DNA of 59,742 bases. Source: an uncultured Candidatus Saccharibacteria bacterium (GTDB lineage Bacteria; Patescibacteriota; Saccharimonadia; Saccharimonadales; Saccharimonadaceae). Position 1 is the stretch's first letter; the number at the start of each line of letters is the position of its first letter. Positions 51,582-59,742 of this stretch are shown here, piece after piece. The notes under the pieces are model-generated. The model was not told the DNA's origin. It did not search any database and was given only the letters and a program-made list of their open reading frames with translations. Location of the stretch: positions 1 to 59,742 of the forward strand of contig CALIAC010000004.1 of the NCBI GenBank assembly GCA_938041555.1, given 5' to 3'. The position numbers and the translations under genes are program-made.

Positions 51582-51674
51582 CCACATTCGGTGCGTGGAA
51601 TCGCTATATATCACAATGAGCAACGAGTAATGCGTCAGTAAGAAGTATAGACAGCACAGGGTACAATGCTAATG

Positions 51675-52655
51675 CTAATCTACTTCCAACTTATCACCCT
51701 TAGCCCGATTGCAGCGCCAACAGAGTGCTCGCAGATTTCGCTCAGTGGTGATGCCACCCTTCGATACCGGCACAATGTGGTCAACTTCGAGCAAAAGATG
51801 CTTCTCATCCCGGCGCGAGACATGGCACTTCTGGCATTCGTAGTTGTCTCTGCGCAAGATAAATCGCCTGAGCTTTGGCGTCATGAGCTGACGCTGAAAC
51901 CGCGCAGATTTGCGATATGTTATCTGCTGGCTGAGATATTCTGCCAATTTTTGGAGCTTTTTCTCTGTAAGAGTAATATCAAACGAGTAGTTATTGCGCT
52001 TGGCGGGCGAACTATATTTAAATGAATATACGAGAAAATAATTCTTTTCAAACTTAGGTAATGTATTCGATCCAAGCTGCTTCATTGTCATTTTCTTGAA
52101 AATATAGGCTCCGACGTACATTTTGGCATCGATAAAGTCCATAATCTCGTTGTATTCGCTCCGCAGTATTTCCTCAGTCTTTTTGATTGTGTCGTACTTC
52201 TGAAGGATTTGCTCAAGTACTTGCACTGTCTCTTCGTTTATTGTGCGCCGTGCAAAAAAATATTTGACGATATAGCGGTATGGGTCAAGCTGCGCATTTT
52301 TATACACCGTGAGTGTGCTATTTTTCACATGCGCATGCGAAAGCCGATACTGCTGCTGACGAATAAACTGCTTGGTTTCGGGCAAAAAGGCATTGAAGTC
52401 GTTGTATTCTTGTATTTGCTTGGCAAGCCTCTGCTTGACACTCTGAAACTCTGCCGTTTTGTAATAACCACGCGTCCTCCAAAACACGATGCAATAACAA
52501 ACGATAAGGAATATCACTGGCAGGCAGAGCAGTATAACGTTGCAGATAGCAAGTCCAATAAGAATCGACCACCGGATGAACTTCGGTCGACGATCGATCG
52601 TTGCCAAGAAATATATCACATGCTCTGGCAGGGTGTGAGTATCACGTATAGGCAT
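51675..52655 (-). CDS. Membrane protein with C-terminal HNH endonuclease domain
   Basis: 326 residues. One or two membrane helices (about 29-58), a Lys/Gln/Tyr-rich helical middle (65-250), then a complete HNH domain: CQKC (274-277), VDHIVPVSKGG (291-301) with catalytic Asp-His, Asn307, CWRCN (312-316) and K319. It is noticeably AT-rich with a Tyr/Lys/Ile-biased composition unlike its neighbours, hinting at transfer. No methylase or partner gene adjoins. -10 TATAAT lies 10 nt before ATG. Confidence 0.8.
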   Translation of the reverse strand: MPIRDTHTLPEHVIYFLATIDRRPKFIRWSILIGLAICNVILLCLPVIFLIVCYCIVFWRTRGYYKTAEFQSVKQRLAKQIQEYNDFNAFLPETKQFIRQQQYRLSHAHVKNSTLTVYKNAQLDPYRYIVKYFFARRTINEETVQVLEQILQKYDTIKKTEEILRSEYNEIMDFIDAKMYVGAYIFKKMTMKQLGSNTLPKFEKNYFLVYSFKYSSPAKRNNYSFDITLTEKKLQKLAEYLSQQITYRKSARFQRQLMTPKLRRFILRRDNYECQKCHVSRRDEKHLLLEVDHIVPVSKGGITTERNLRALCWRCNRAKGDKLEVD

Positions 52656-52665
52656 ACTACATCAT

Positions 52666-52671
52666 ATTATA
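52666..52671 (-). promoter_or_regulatory. -10 box of the HNH gene
   Basis: TATAAT on the minus strand, 10 nt before ATG. Confidence 0.5.
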
Positions 52672-52712
52672 CACTCTGTGCATGTACCGATCGTAGGTTT
52701 ACTCAGCTACTG

Positions 52713-54686
52713 CTACAACTTACTCTTCACCTCGGCGATCAAATCTCGCAATTCGGCTGCTCGCTCAAACTCAAGATTGGCACTAGCGAGATTCATTTGG
52801 CCAGTCAGGTCTTTGATAAGGCTCTTGTATTCATCCTTGGGGATTTTACGCAGATCAAGCTTGGGCGCGTCATCCTCTTTTTGCGGGATGATGGAGCGCA
52901 GGCCTTCGTCGATTGCTTTATTAATGCCACGCGGTGTAATGCCATGTTCACGATTGTATGCCTGCTGAATTTCGCGTCGGCGTTTGGTTTCGTCAATCGC
53001 TCGGCGCATGCTATCGGTGATACTATCGCCATACATGATTACCCTACCCTCAACGTGGCGAGCTGCCCGGCCAATTGTCTGGATGAGGCTACGCTCGCTG
53101 CGAAGGAAGCCTTCTTTGTCGGCGTCCATAATCGCCACCAAGCTCACCTCTGGCAAATCGATCCCCTCACGCAAGAGGTTGATCCCTACCAGGACATCAT
53201 ACAGGCCCATGCGCAGATCACGCAGAATGTCGCCGCGCTCGAGCGTGTCGATCTCACTGTGGATATAGGCCGTCTTGATGCCGAGGTCGGTCAGATAGGT
53301 AGAGAGATCCTCAGCCATCCGCTTAGTGAGCGTTGTCACGAGCACGCGTTGCTGCTGGCTGGTACGCTCGCGAATTTCTGCAATGAGGTCATCTACTTGC
53401 CCTTCCGTTGGGCGAACTATAATTTCTGGGTCGAGTAAGCCAGTGGGGCGAATCACCTGCTGAGCGGGGGCGGGGCTGCGCTCGAGCTCGTAATCGCCAG
53501 GGGTGGCAGAGACATAAATCACTTGGTTGATATGCTTATCAAATTCATCAAAGCGCAGTGGGCGATTGTCTAGTGCGCTTGGCAAGCGAAAGCCATGCTC
53601 CACCAGCACTTCTTTGCGAGCGCGGTCACCATTATACATCGCGCGCACTTGGGGGACGGTTACGTGACTCTCGTCGATCAGCATCAAGAAATCGTCAGGA
53701 AAGTAATCGAGCAAGGTAGCTGGCTGCTCACCTGCTTCGCGATTAGTAAGGTAGCGGCTGTAGTTCTCAATCCCCTTCACGAAGCCAGTCTGCTCGAGCA
53801 TTTCCAGGTCGTACTTGGTGCGCTGGCTCAAGCGCTGCGCTTCGAGCAGTTTGCCGTGCGTCTCAAACCACTGTTCACGCTCCTCATACTCCTGCCGAAT
53901 CCGATCAATCGCCTGCTTAATTTTCTCCTTAGGCGTTGCATAGTGACTACTCGGAAAGATGGTAAACTCCGCTGGCTCATCGAGGATCTCGCCAGTGAGC
54001 GGGTTAATGTGCGTAATCCGATCCACTTCATCTCCAAAAAATTCCACCCGATAGGCCGTCTCTTGCCCTGCCGGAAAGACATCGACCACATCACCCTTGA
54101 CGCGAAAGGCACCACGTGCAAAATCGATATCATTGCGATGGTATTGGATATCCATCAGCTGGCGCAAAAATTTGTCCTGAACTCGCCGCTCGCCCTGGCG
54201 CACCGTGACGGATAGCTCATAATAATCGGCTGGCGAACCCAGGCCATAGATACAGCTAACACTGGCAATAATAATCACGTCGCGGCGAGTGAGTAATGCA
54301 TCAGTCGCTGCATGGCGGAGGCGGTCGATCTCCTCATTGATGGCTGAATCCTTCTCGATATACGTATCACTGCTGGCAATATATGCTTCTGGCTGATAAT
54401 AATCAAAATAACTGACGAAGTAGTGTACTTCATTGTCTGGAAAGAACTGCTTGAACTCACTAAAGAGCTGCGCCGCGAGCGTCTTGTTGTGTGCCAAAAC
54501 AAGCGTTGGCACGCCACGCTGAGCGATAATATTTGCCATCGTAAAGGTCTTGCCACTACCCGTTGCACCAAGTAGTGTCTGCTCGCGCTGGCCAGCTTCC
54601 AGGCCACCAAGTAGCTGAGCGATCGCCTGTGGCTGATCACCGGTCGGTTTGTAAGCAGAACGAAGCCGAAATGGTATGTGTGTCAC
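52713..54686 (-). CDS. uvrB: Excinuclease ABC subunit B
   Basis: Damage-verification helicase of nucleotide excision repair. 657 residues. Walker A GATGSGKTF (40-48), the beta-hairpin region YFVSYFDYYQPEAYI, DESHVT, helicase motif VI QTIGRAARH, and a C-terminal UVR domain (KSLIKDLTGQMNLASANLEF, about 615-650) for UvrC contact. The start is GTG at 54686, with TACACT 7 nt upstream. Confidence 0.97.
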   Translation of the reverse strand: MTHIPFRLRSAYKPTGDQPQAIAQLLGGLEAGQREQTLLGATGSGKTFTMANIIAQRGVPTLVLAHNKTLAAQLFSEFKQFFPDNEVHYFVSYFDYYQPEAYIASSDTYIEKDSAINEEIDRLRHAATDALLTRRDVIIIASVSCIYGLGSPADYYELSVTVRQGERRVQDKFLRQLMDIQYHRNDIDFARGAFRVKGDVVDVFPAGQETAYRVEFFGDEVDRITHINPLTGEILDEPAEFTIFPSSHYATPKEKIKQAIDRIRQEYEEREQWFETHGKLLEAQRLSQRTKYDLEMLEQTGFVKGIENYSRYLTNREAGEQPATLLDYFPDDFLMLIDESHVTVPQVRAMYNGDRARKEVLVEHGFRLPSALDNRPLRFDEFDKHINQVIYVSATPGDYELERSPAPAQQVIRPTGLLDPEIIVRPTEGQVDDLIAEIRERTSQQQRVLVTTLTKRMAEDLSTYLTDLGIKTAYIHSEIDTLERGDILRDLRMGLYDVLVGINLLREGIDLPEVSLVAIMDADKEGFLRSERSLIQTIGRAARHVEGRVIMYGDSITDSMRRAIDETKRRREIQQAYNREHGITPRGINKAIDEGLRSIIPQKEDDAPKLDLRKIPKDEYKSLIKDLTGQMNLASANLEFERAAELRDLIAEVKSKL

Positions 54687-54693
54687 GCTCTTT

Positions 54694-54699
54694 AGTGTA
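54694..54699 (-). promoter_or_regulatory. -10 box of uvrB
   Basis: TACACT, 7 nt before the GTG start. No SOS-type operator noticed. Confidence 0.45.
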
Positions 54700-54713
54700 G
54701 CATAGCAGACTAA

Positions 54714-55358
54714 CTAAATCACACTCTGGCGATTCATCTCAGCAAGGAGTTTGTTGTACGTTGCTTGCGGGTCTTTGGCATGATTGATCGCTCCACCAAC
54801 GCTAATCACATCAGCACCACCCTGGGCAATGTGGAAGACATTATCTACCGTTACGCCGCCATCCCAGCCAATCTCGACCCGAGGGTGGATGGCTCGCACC
54901 AGCCGGATTTTCTCTATTTGCATCATCCGCGCCTTACCGCCAAACTCACCCAGCTTACCACTAACGATCGATACATAGTCAGCCGTCTCGATATACGATG
55001 CCACCGTCTCGGGCACTGTCGTACGCTGCAGGGCTACCCCAGCATGAATACCAGCTTGCTTGATCTGCTGCAAGACAGGGATCAAATCTTCTTTGACTTC
55101 GGCATGAAAGATAATGGTACTAGGCCGCAGTTTGATCAGTTTCTCAACGTACACGCTGGGGCGCGCCACCATAGCGTGGATGTCAACCGTCCACGACTGA
55201 GGCCACCACAGTTGGCCGATGCCCACCGTCTGACGGGGAGCAAACACGCCATCAGAAATATCAATATGAACCCGCTTGGCAAACGGCATAAAATGCTCTA
55301 CCGCAGCCTTGTATTCATCAGTTTTTGTACTCAAAATAATTGGTGCTATGACAGCCAT
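54714..55358 (-). CDS. rpe: Ribulose-phosphate 3-epimerase-like protein
   Basis: TIM-barrel epimerase interconverting ribulose-5-P and xylulose-5-P. 214 residues. HIDISDGVFAP (the catalytic HxDxxDG loop), the barrel strand IFHAEV, and GWDGGVT near the C-terminus, where the family has VDGGI, are present. Some substitutions (Trp before the Asp) make it a divergent member, so a related sugar phosphate is possible. ATG at 55358 follows TATAAT by 7 nt. The open frame has one more ATG 9 nt upstream inside the leader. Confidence 0.83.
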   Translation of the reverse strand: MAVIAPIILSTKTDEYKAAVEHFMPFAKRVHIDISDGVFAPRQTVGIGQLWWPQSWTVDIHAMVARPSVYVEKLIKLRPSTIIFHAEVKEDLIPVLQQIKQAGIHAGVALQRTTVPETVASYIETADYVSIVSGKLGEFGGKARMMQIEKIRLVRAIHPRVEIGWDGGVTVDNVFHIAQGGADVISVGGAINHAKDPQATYNKLLAEMNRQSVI

Positions 55359-55365
55359 GCAAGAC

Positions 55366-55371
55366 ATTATA
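55366..55371 (-). promoter_or_regulatory. -10 box of rpe
   Basis: Perfect TATAAT, 7 nt before the preferred ATG. Confidence 0.6.
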
Positions 55372-55441
55372 CGGCGTCTGACGTGTGTTGTAAAGACGGC
55401 GACGGCGTTCTTTCACGTTTGCGAGAGCTAAGGAGGGAGTG

Positions 55442-55732
55442 TTAGACTGACGTGCGCGAAGAGTTGGTTTCTCGAACTCTTTTTACACTATCTAAGAAAG
55501 CGTCATCAAAGTCCTCGTATTCTATCTTCTTTGTCTTGTCAATTAGTGATTCCAGTTCTGCCATTTCTTGCGAAGATAACACGCAGCCATTTGCGGCTAA
55601 TATTGTGCAAATATGCTCAAGGGCGACAGCCCATTCGCCCACATCATTGAACATTGTCGCTAGTTCCACGTCAATATTTGTTAGGTAGGGGCTTTTGTCG
55701 ATGTAGTCTTGTATTGCTTTTGTCAAACTCAT
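55442..55732 (-). CDS. MafI-like immunity protein (orphan)
   Basis: 96-residue acidic helical protein. The central GEWAVALEHICTILAANG pattern followed by LSSQEMAELESLIDKTK resembles small MafI-type immunity proteins that neutralise polymorphic toxins. No toxin gene adjoins it, so it could be an orphan that protects against toxins of neighbours or hosts. The family call rests on a remembered pattern and is moderate at best. Confidence 0.5.
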   Translation of the reverse strand: MSLTKAIQDYIDKSPYLTNIDVELATMFNDVGEWAVALEHICTILAANGCVLSSQEMAELESLIDKTKKIEYEDFDDAFLDSVKRVRETNSSRTSV

Positions 55733-55814
55733 ATGTATACTTTAGCACAATATATCGGACAGTTAAGCAACTACAGAACATGCTTTTTAGCAGATCTTTC
55801 ACATAAATAATGCT

Positions 55815-56228
55815 CTACAAACTCGCTGGGCAGCTGCCTGCCTGCGGCCGTGCCATGCCAGTAGTGGCGTAGTAGCGAATGTCGGTGAGGTGGCGGTCGG
55901 TGGCTTGGACACAGAATTTGGTAGCATCGGCGCTCAGCGTAACCTGCACGGCTGTGTCGCTTGGCGGACGGTAACCGACTTGCTCAAGGTTAGTACTATA
56001 GCTTGCACCACTAGCGCTAGCATTGGCGTGATGCGTCTTGATCGCCTCAAGTGCACTGGTGGCCGCCGCACGCGTTGCCACATCAACCGAGCGCCGCCGA
56101 TAACCCGAATATGCCGTCATAGATAGAGCCACGAGCAAGCCCAAGATCGCAATCACAATCATCAGCTCCATGAGTGTGAAGCCCTTCTGGCTCCGCTGCA
56201 TCCACCATACTGCCCTGCTTTGCCTCAT
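55815..56228 (-). CDS. Type IV prepilin
   Basis: 137 residues. Short basic leader ending in KG, then FTLMELMIVIAILGLLVAL: cleavage after Gly16 with N-methylated Phe17 and Glu21 at position +5, exactly as in type IV pilins and pseudopilins. A helical segment and a small Cys-containing beta domain (two Cys, likely a disulfide loop) follow. GGAGG-type ribosome binding site before ATG at 56228. Probable major or minor subunit for the PilB machine encoded at 39634-41256. Confidence 0.9.
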   Translation of the reverse strand: MRQSRAVWWMQRSQKGFTLMELMIVIAILGLLVALSMTAYSGYRRRSVDVATRAAATSALEAIKTHHANASASGASYSTNLEQVGYRPPSDTAVQVTLSADATKFCVQATDRHLTDIRYYATTGMARPQAGSCPASL

Positions 56229-56320
56229 TATATTTCTCCCTCCATTAGCATAAGCATATTTAAGCATCACTATAGCAGGTGGAATGGTCAAGGGCAATAG
56301 CACTTTTCTTCTTGGCAGTA

Positions 56321-56326
56321 TATACT
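56321..56326 (+). promoter_or_regulatory. -10 box of rel
   Basis: TATACT, 6 nt before ATG at 56333. Confidence 0.6.
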
Positions 56327-56332
56327 AGGTTT

Positions 56333-57907
56333 ATGGTGACCAAACAAGATGTCCTGACAAAAGCCCGCGGCCTCTATAGCGAAGATCAGCTGTATGAAAT
56401 CGACCATGCGATCGACTTCGCCACCCAAGCTCACCACGGGCAAAAGCGCAAGAGCGGTGAACCTTACATTACCCATCCACTGAGCGTTGCAATTATCTTG
56501 ATTGACTGGGGGATGGACAGCGACACCATCATCGCGGGTATTCTCCACGACACCGTCGAGGATACCGAGACATCACTAGATGACATTGAGTCACTTTTTG
56601 GACATGACGTATCCTTCCTCGTTGACGGCGTGACGAAGGTGAGTCAAGCTCGGGCTGGTATGCGCGACCTTGACCACTATCTCCCTCAGACAAAAGACAA
56701 CCTTACCAAGCTGCTTATTGCTGTGGGACAGGACGTGCGTGTCATTATCATCAAGCTGGCCGACCGGCTGCACAATATGCAGACGCTGCAATTCAAGTCG
56801 CCCGAGAAGCAGCAAAAGATCGCCCGAGAAACACTCGAGGTCTTTGCCCCCATGGCTGACCAGCTGGGTATGGGGCGCGTGCGGATGGAGCTAGAGGAAC
56901 TGGCCTTTAGCTACCTTGACCCCAAAGAATACAAGCGGCTCGAGAAGGTCATGAAGCAGCGCCTGGGCAAAAGCACTCGCAAGCTTGGCGTCGTCCGCCT
57001 TGAGGTCGAGCGGGCAGTCAAGGATGAGAAGCTTGAGTTTGAAATCAATGGGCGGGTCAAGAGCCTCTATAGCCTGCATCGCAAGCTGCAAAAGCGCGGT
57101 AGTATCGATAACATCTACGACCTCATGGCGCTACGCATCATTGTCCGCACTAAGGAAGAGTGCTACCTCGTGCTGGGCATTCTCCACTCACTGTATCAAC
57201 CGATGATTGCTCGCATCAAAGACTATATTTCCATCCCCAAACCAAACGGCTACCAGAGCCTCCATACCACGGTCATCACGCCCAACAAGCAGATCGTCGA
57301 GTTCCAGATCCGCACGCGCGATATGCACGAGTATGCTGAGCGCGGCCTTGCCGCCAGCTTCCACTACCAGCAGCAAAAACACAGCAAGGAGTATCTTAAG
57401 GGCGACTCCAAACGCGGCGTGTCAAACCTGCCGGCTCAGCTGCAGTGGATTACGCAACTGCAAGAAATCGCCGCTCGCCTGCGCGCTGGCGAGGATATCC
57501 CTCGCGAGCAGTTATCGATCGATCTCTTTGGCAATCGCATCTTCGTCTTTTCTCCCAAGGGTGATATTTATAACCTCCCCGAGGGTGCTTTGCCGCTGGA
57601 CTTCGCCTATGCCATCCACTCTGATATTGCCAAGCATGCCTATGGCTTCCGGATCAACGGCAAGATGGAGCCATTCGAGCGACCACTTGAGAATGGTGAT
57701 GTCATCGAAGTCCTTACCCGCAAGCTCTCCTACCCCAAGCCGGGTTGGGCGCAGCTTGTTACCACCAGCCACGCACGTGACAAGCTCCGCCTCCAGCTTA
57801 ACAAAATCCGCGTTCAAGCTGTTAATGGCGCGATTAGCCTGACGGATAAAATTATGCCAATTAGTAAGCCTGAGGCTGCTTCGAAGAAGTCAAAGAAAAA
57901 TAACTGA
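56333..57907 (+). CDS. rel: (p)ppGpp synthetase/hydrolase Rel, short form
   Basis: Stringent-response enzyme. 524 residues: HD hydrolase domain with HxxxxH and HDTVEDT (72-78), synthetase domain with GRVKSLYSLHRKL and SIPKPNGYQSLHTTV, and a TGS domain (about 395-460). The helical, zinc-finger and ACT/RRM regions of full-length RelA/SpoT (about 730 residues) are missing, and the protein ends in a Lys/Ser-rich tail. Ribosome sensing may therefore differ. ATG at 56333 is preferred over an upstream extension that crosses the promoter. Confidence 0.93.
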   Translation: MVTKQDVLTKARGLYSEDQLYEIDHAIDFATQAHHGQKRKSGEPYITHPLSVAIILIDWGMDSDTIIAGILHDTVEDTETSLDDIESLFGHDVSFLVDGVTKVSQARAGMRDLDHYLPQTKDNLTKLLIAVGQDVRVIIIKLADRLHNMQTLQFKSPEKQQKIARETLEVFAPMADQLGMGRVRMELEELAFSYLDPKEYKRLEKVMKQRLGKSTRKLGVVRLEVERAVKDEKLEFEINGRVKSLYSLHRKLQKRGSIDNIYDLMALRIIVRTKEECYLVLGILHSLYQPMIARIKDYISIPKPNGYQSLHTTVITPNKQIVEFQIRTRDMHEYAERGLAASFHYQQQKHSKEYLKGDSKRGVSNLPAQLQWITQLQEIAARLRAGEDIPREQLSIDLFGNRIFVFSPKGDIYNLPEGALPLDFAYAIHSDIAKHAYGFRINGKMEPFERPLENGDVIEVLTRKLSYPKPGWAQLVTTSHARDKLRLQLNKIRVQAVNGAISLTDKIMPISKPEAASKKSKKNN

Positions 57908-58121
57908 GGTAACGTTAGATAATTGACGCACATCTTAACTTAAGTCTCTAAAATTATCGATCTGCCGCAACTTTGCTCCCTCTATCACCATTATTATCCA
58001 ACAGATGTGGGTAGCCTATTGTGATAACCAGCCTGCGAGCCTCTGACTTTCTTGATAAAGCAACATTCCGCAAGTACCGCCTGTTCTATAGTAACCTAGA
58101 GAATTTTAGAAGTTGAAGTAA
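57908..58121. other. AT-rich intergenic region
   Basis: About 210 nt between convergent rel and ppa. No gene or clear structure seen before the terminator. Confidence 0.4.
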
Positions 58122-58156
58122 AAATACAAAATACCCCAGTGGGGTATTTTGTATTT
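58122..58156. terminator. Bidirectional terminator
   Basis: Perfect 16-bp stem (58122-58137 with 58141-58156) with a 3-nt loop. A- and T-rich ends serve both convergent genes, rel and ppa. Confidence 0.92.
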
Positions 58157-58171
58157 GCTTAAACACGTTAT

Positions 58172-58702
58172 CTAGCGCTCATTCCAACGCGCAATAGATT
58201 CATGAATAATTTGCTTGGCGCGCGCTGCGTCACCAAAGCCCTTCACTACAGTAGTACCAGGCTTCTTGAGATCTTTGTAGTGGTTGAAGTGGTGCTCGAT
58301 TTGCTTGAGGGTTGCAGCAGGGAGATCTTCGAGCGAGTTGATTGCATCACCTGTATTACGGTCATCTGCTGGTACAACGATCACCTTATCGTCCACTTCG
58401 TCATCGTCAACAAACTCCAGCACGCCAATTACTTTACCCTCCAAAACGACACCAGTCGTCAGTGGTTGATCGGTGATGATGAGAGCGTCGAGCTCATCGC
58501 CATCTTCATCTAGGGTTTGTGGAATAAAGCCATAGTTGGTTGGTTTGGCAAAGATTGCTGGCTCGACCCGGTCGAGCTTCATCACTGCTAGGTCGCGATC
58601 CCACTCAATTTTGTGGTAGCTCCCTTGCGGAATCTCCACCACCACATTGACGATGCCAGCGTCAACGTCGCCAGGCGTCAGTACTTTATTAAAATCTGCC
58701 AT
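58172..58702 (-). CDS. ppa: Inorganic pyrophosphatase (family I)
   Basis: Hydrolyses PPi to drive biosynthesis. 176 residues. The metal-binding DGDELD (67-72), KIEWDRD (31-37), NYGFIPQT and a basic C-terminal helix are typical. AAAGGAG with an 8-nt spacer precedes ATG at 58702. Confidence 0.96.
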   Translation of the reverse strand: MADFNKVLTPGDVDAGIVNVVVEIPQGSYHKIEWDRDLAVMKLDRVEPAIFAKPTNYGFIPQTLDEDGDELDALIITDQPLTTGVVLEGKVIGVLEFVDDDEVDDKVIVVPADDRNTGDAINSLEDLPAATLKQIEHHFNHYKDLKKPGTTVVKGFGDAARAKQIIHESIARWNER

Positions 58703-58834
58703 TTGTATTAGCTCCTTTCTGTTGCTATCTGTTTTATTTTAGCAAAATCTACTCGGTAATGGCAAAAGAAGATGCGCTGGCAATGCAACCTTGCCCTGTA
58801 GGCACATTATTCTTATAACCAACCCATTTGATGG

Positions 58835-58840
58835 TATAAT
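58835..58840 (+). promoter_or_regulatory. -10 box of the phosphodiesterase gene
   Basis: Perfect TATAAT, 9 nt before ATG at 58850. No ribosome binding site. Confidence 0.6.
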
Positions 58841-58849
58841 ACTGCTAGC

Positions 58850-59548
58850 ATGTTAATCATTGGTCATCGCGGTGCGGCCGGGCTCGCACCAGAGAACACT
58901 ATCGACGCTATGGCAGCGGGTGTCGCGGCAGGCGCTGATATGCTTGAGCTAGATGTGCGATTGACGCGCGATGGTGTGCCCGTGGTGGCGCACGATAATC
59001 GCCTGCTACGTACCCACCACCAGAATGAATCAATCAGCCACTTAACCTATGCCGAGCTGCAAACTCTCACTAGCGAGCAACCTGTCCCTTCGCTCGCAGC
59101 AGTATTAGAGCACTTTTTTGGCGTTGTGCTACTCAATATTGAGCTCAAAGGGCATGGTAGCGCCGAGCCGACGCATCAACTCCTCACCCGCTCTATCACA
59201 TCGCCAGATGATTGGGATAATGTACTGCTCTCGTCATTCTCCGTACGCGAGCTTCGGCAATTTCGGCAGCTTGCGCCTCAGGCCAATCTTGCTCTACTTC
59301 ACCGCAATAATCCCTTTGCATTCTTGGCCTATCAGCGAAAGCTCGACTTCACCGCGGTGGGGTTTCATCGCTTGTATGCACATCCACTGGCGATAGAAAT
59401 TGCACGCCGGTCGAATCTCTTTACCTACGTCTATACGGTCAATCGCCCAGGTGCCCTGCAGCAGCTTGCCGAGCGCGGCATCGACGGTATCGTTACCAAC
59501 TATCCAGATAAGTTTCTTGCTGAGCTGCGGCGTTATAGTGAGCAATAA
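58850..59548 (+). CDS. ugpQ: Glycerophosphodiester phosphodiesterase
   Basis: Hydrolyses glycerophosphodiesters to glycerol-3-P and alcohol. 232 residues, TIM-barrel GDPD family: GHRGAAGLAPENT (5-17, with His6 and Arg7), ELDVRLTRDGVPVVAHD (33-49, with Glu33, Asp35 and His48), and the late NRPG and GIDGIVTNYPD motifs. No signal peptide, so probably cytoplasmic and used on scavenged phospholipid head groups. Confidence 0.92.
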   Translation: MLIIGHRGAAGLAPENTIDAMAAGVAAGADMLELDVRLTRDGVPVVAHDNRLLRTHHQNESISHLTYAELQTLTSEQPVPSLAAVLEHFFGVVLLNIELKGHGSAEPTHQLLTRSITSPDDWDNVLLSSFSVRELRQFRQLAPQANLALLHRNNPFAFLAYQRKLDFTAVGFHRLYAHPLAIEIARRSNLFTYVYTVNRPGALQQLAERGIDGIVTNYPDKFLAELRRYSEQ

Positions 59549-59742
59549 AGTTACGACCACTCTAGTGTGAGCACAAATCCTTCCTCCTCCGTGCCATCCA
59601 ACAAGCAGCGGTAGGTCTATTATACATAGGTTAGCAATTATACTTATTTCATAAAGTACCTCACCTCACCAGTGCTAAGCCTCTCCATCTCGTCATTCAA
59701 TAGAGTATATAGATAGCTTGTATGAAATGGTAATTTAATTTT
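59549..59742. other. Non-coding end of window
   Basis: 194 AT-rich nt with no gene. A minus-strand TATACT-like box near 59705 could serve something beyond or within this gap, but only tiny frames follow it. Confidence 0.3.

Noticed and set aside
1..59742. CRISPR array, insertion sequence, prophage, rRNA
   Set aside because: No regularly spaced repeats, transposase, integrase, phage structural genes or rRNA signatures were found.
1..59742. Recoded UGA (as in Gracilibacteria/SR1)
   Set aside because: Several well-supported genes end at TGA (for example 9793-10611) and none needs an in-frame TGA to be read through.

Overview
This window looks like part of the chromosome of a Patescibacteria/CPR bacterium, most likely a member of the Saccharibacteria (TM7). 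The call is inferred from gene content because no rRNA lies in the window. It carries housekeeping genes (tig, hisS, tyrS, recG, radA, clpC, nusA, dnaE, uvrB, gatCAB, rel, ppa, rplS) and essentially no amino-acid, nucleotide or lipid biosynthesis. It also has type IV pilus parts, membrane-anchored or secreted HNH nucleases, and many small membrane proteins of the kind found in ultrasmall epibionts. The standard genetic code is used (TGA acts as a stop).

Layout. 1-7.3 kb, mostly minus strand: trigger factor (cut by the window edge), hisS, a SpoU methyltransferase, a small orphan with a start-site conflict, tRNA-Leu(CAG), an AT-rich patch with a doubtful ORF and a membrane protein, a short CinA-like protein and an FAD-linked oxidase. 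7.3-12.2 kb, plus strand: recG, a His-rich protein coupled to rsmD, tRNA-Leu(UAG) and an anchored orphan with a probable frameshift. 12.3-27.3 kb: a HAD phosphatase, tyrS, a class A PBP (plus strand), an inositol phosphatase, then PIN/TRAM - radA - HELLH membrane peptidase - clpC (perfect CIRCE operator), nusA, a HAD protein and a DUF1524 nuclease. 27.5-34.5 kb: pepN, an RNase HII-YraN fusion, small secreted or membrane proteins, a VanZ-like protein, rplS with a long tail and a lipoprotein. 34.5-42.1 kb: two large orphan proteins on either side of a malic enzyme, a PilB ATPase, a second SpoU methyltransferase and a candidate structured RNA. 42.1-59.7 kb: dnaE, a DUF5665/YtxH/DUF948-like envelope group, galU, gatCAB with an inserted HEPN-like membrane protein, a membrane HNH nuclease, uvrB, rpe, a MafI-like immunity protein, a type IV prepilin, a short Rel, ppa and a glycerophosphodiester phosphodiesterase.

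How the genes fit together. Translation quality and amidation (GatCAB, HisRS, TyrRS, RNA methylases), stress control (CIRCE/HrcA-clpC, short Rel) and DNA repair (RecG, RadA, UvrB, DnaE) form the core. The pilus parts, nucleases, aminopeptidase and phosphodiesterase fit scavenging from a host cell or its surroundings. The most striking window-wide signal is regulatory: about 17 genes have a -10 box whose last base lies only 5-13 nt (mostly 5-10) before the start codon, which predicts leaderless or nearly leaderless mRNAs. Genes inside operons instead carry AAGGAG-type ribosome binding sites.
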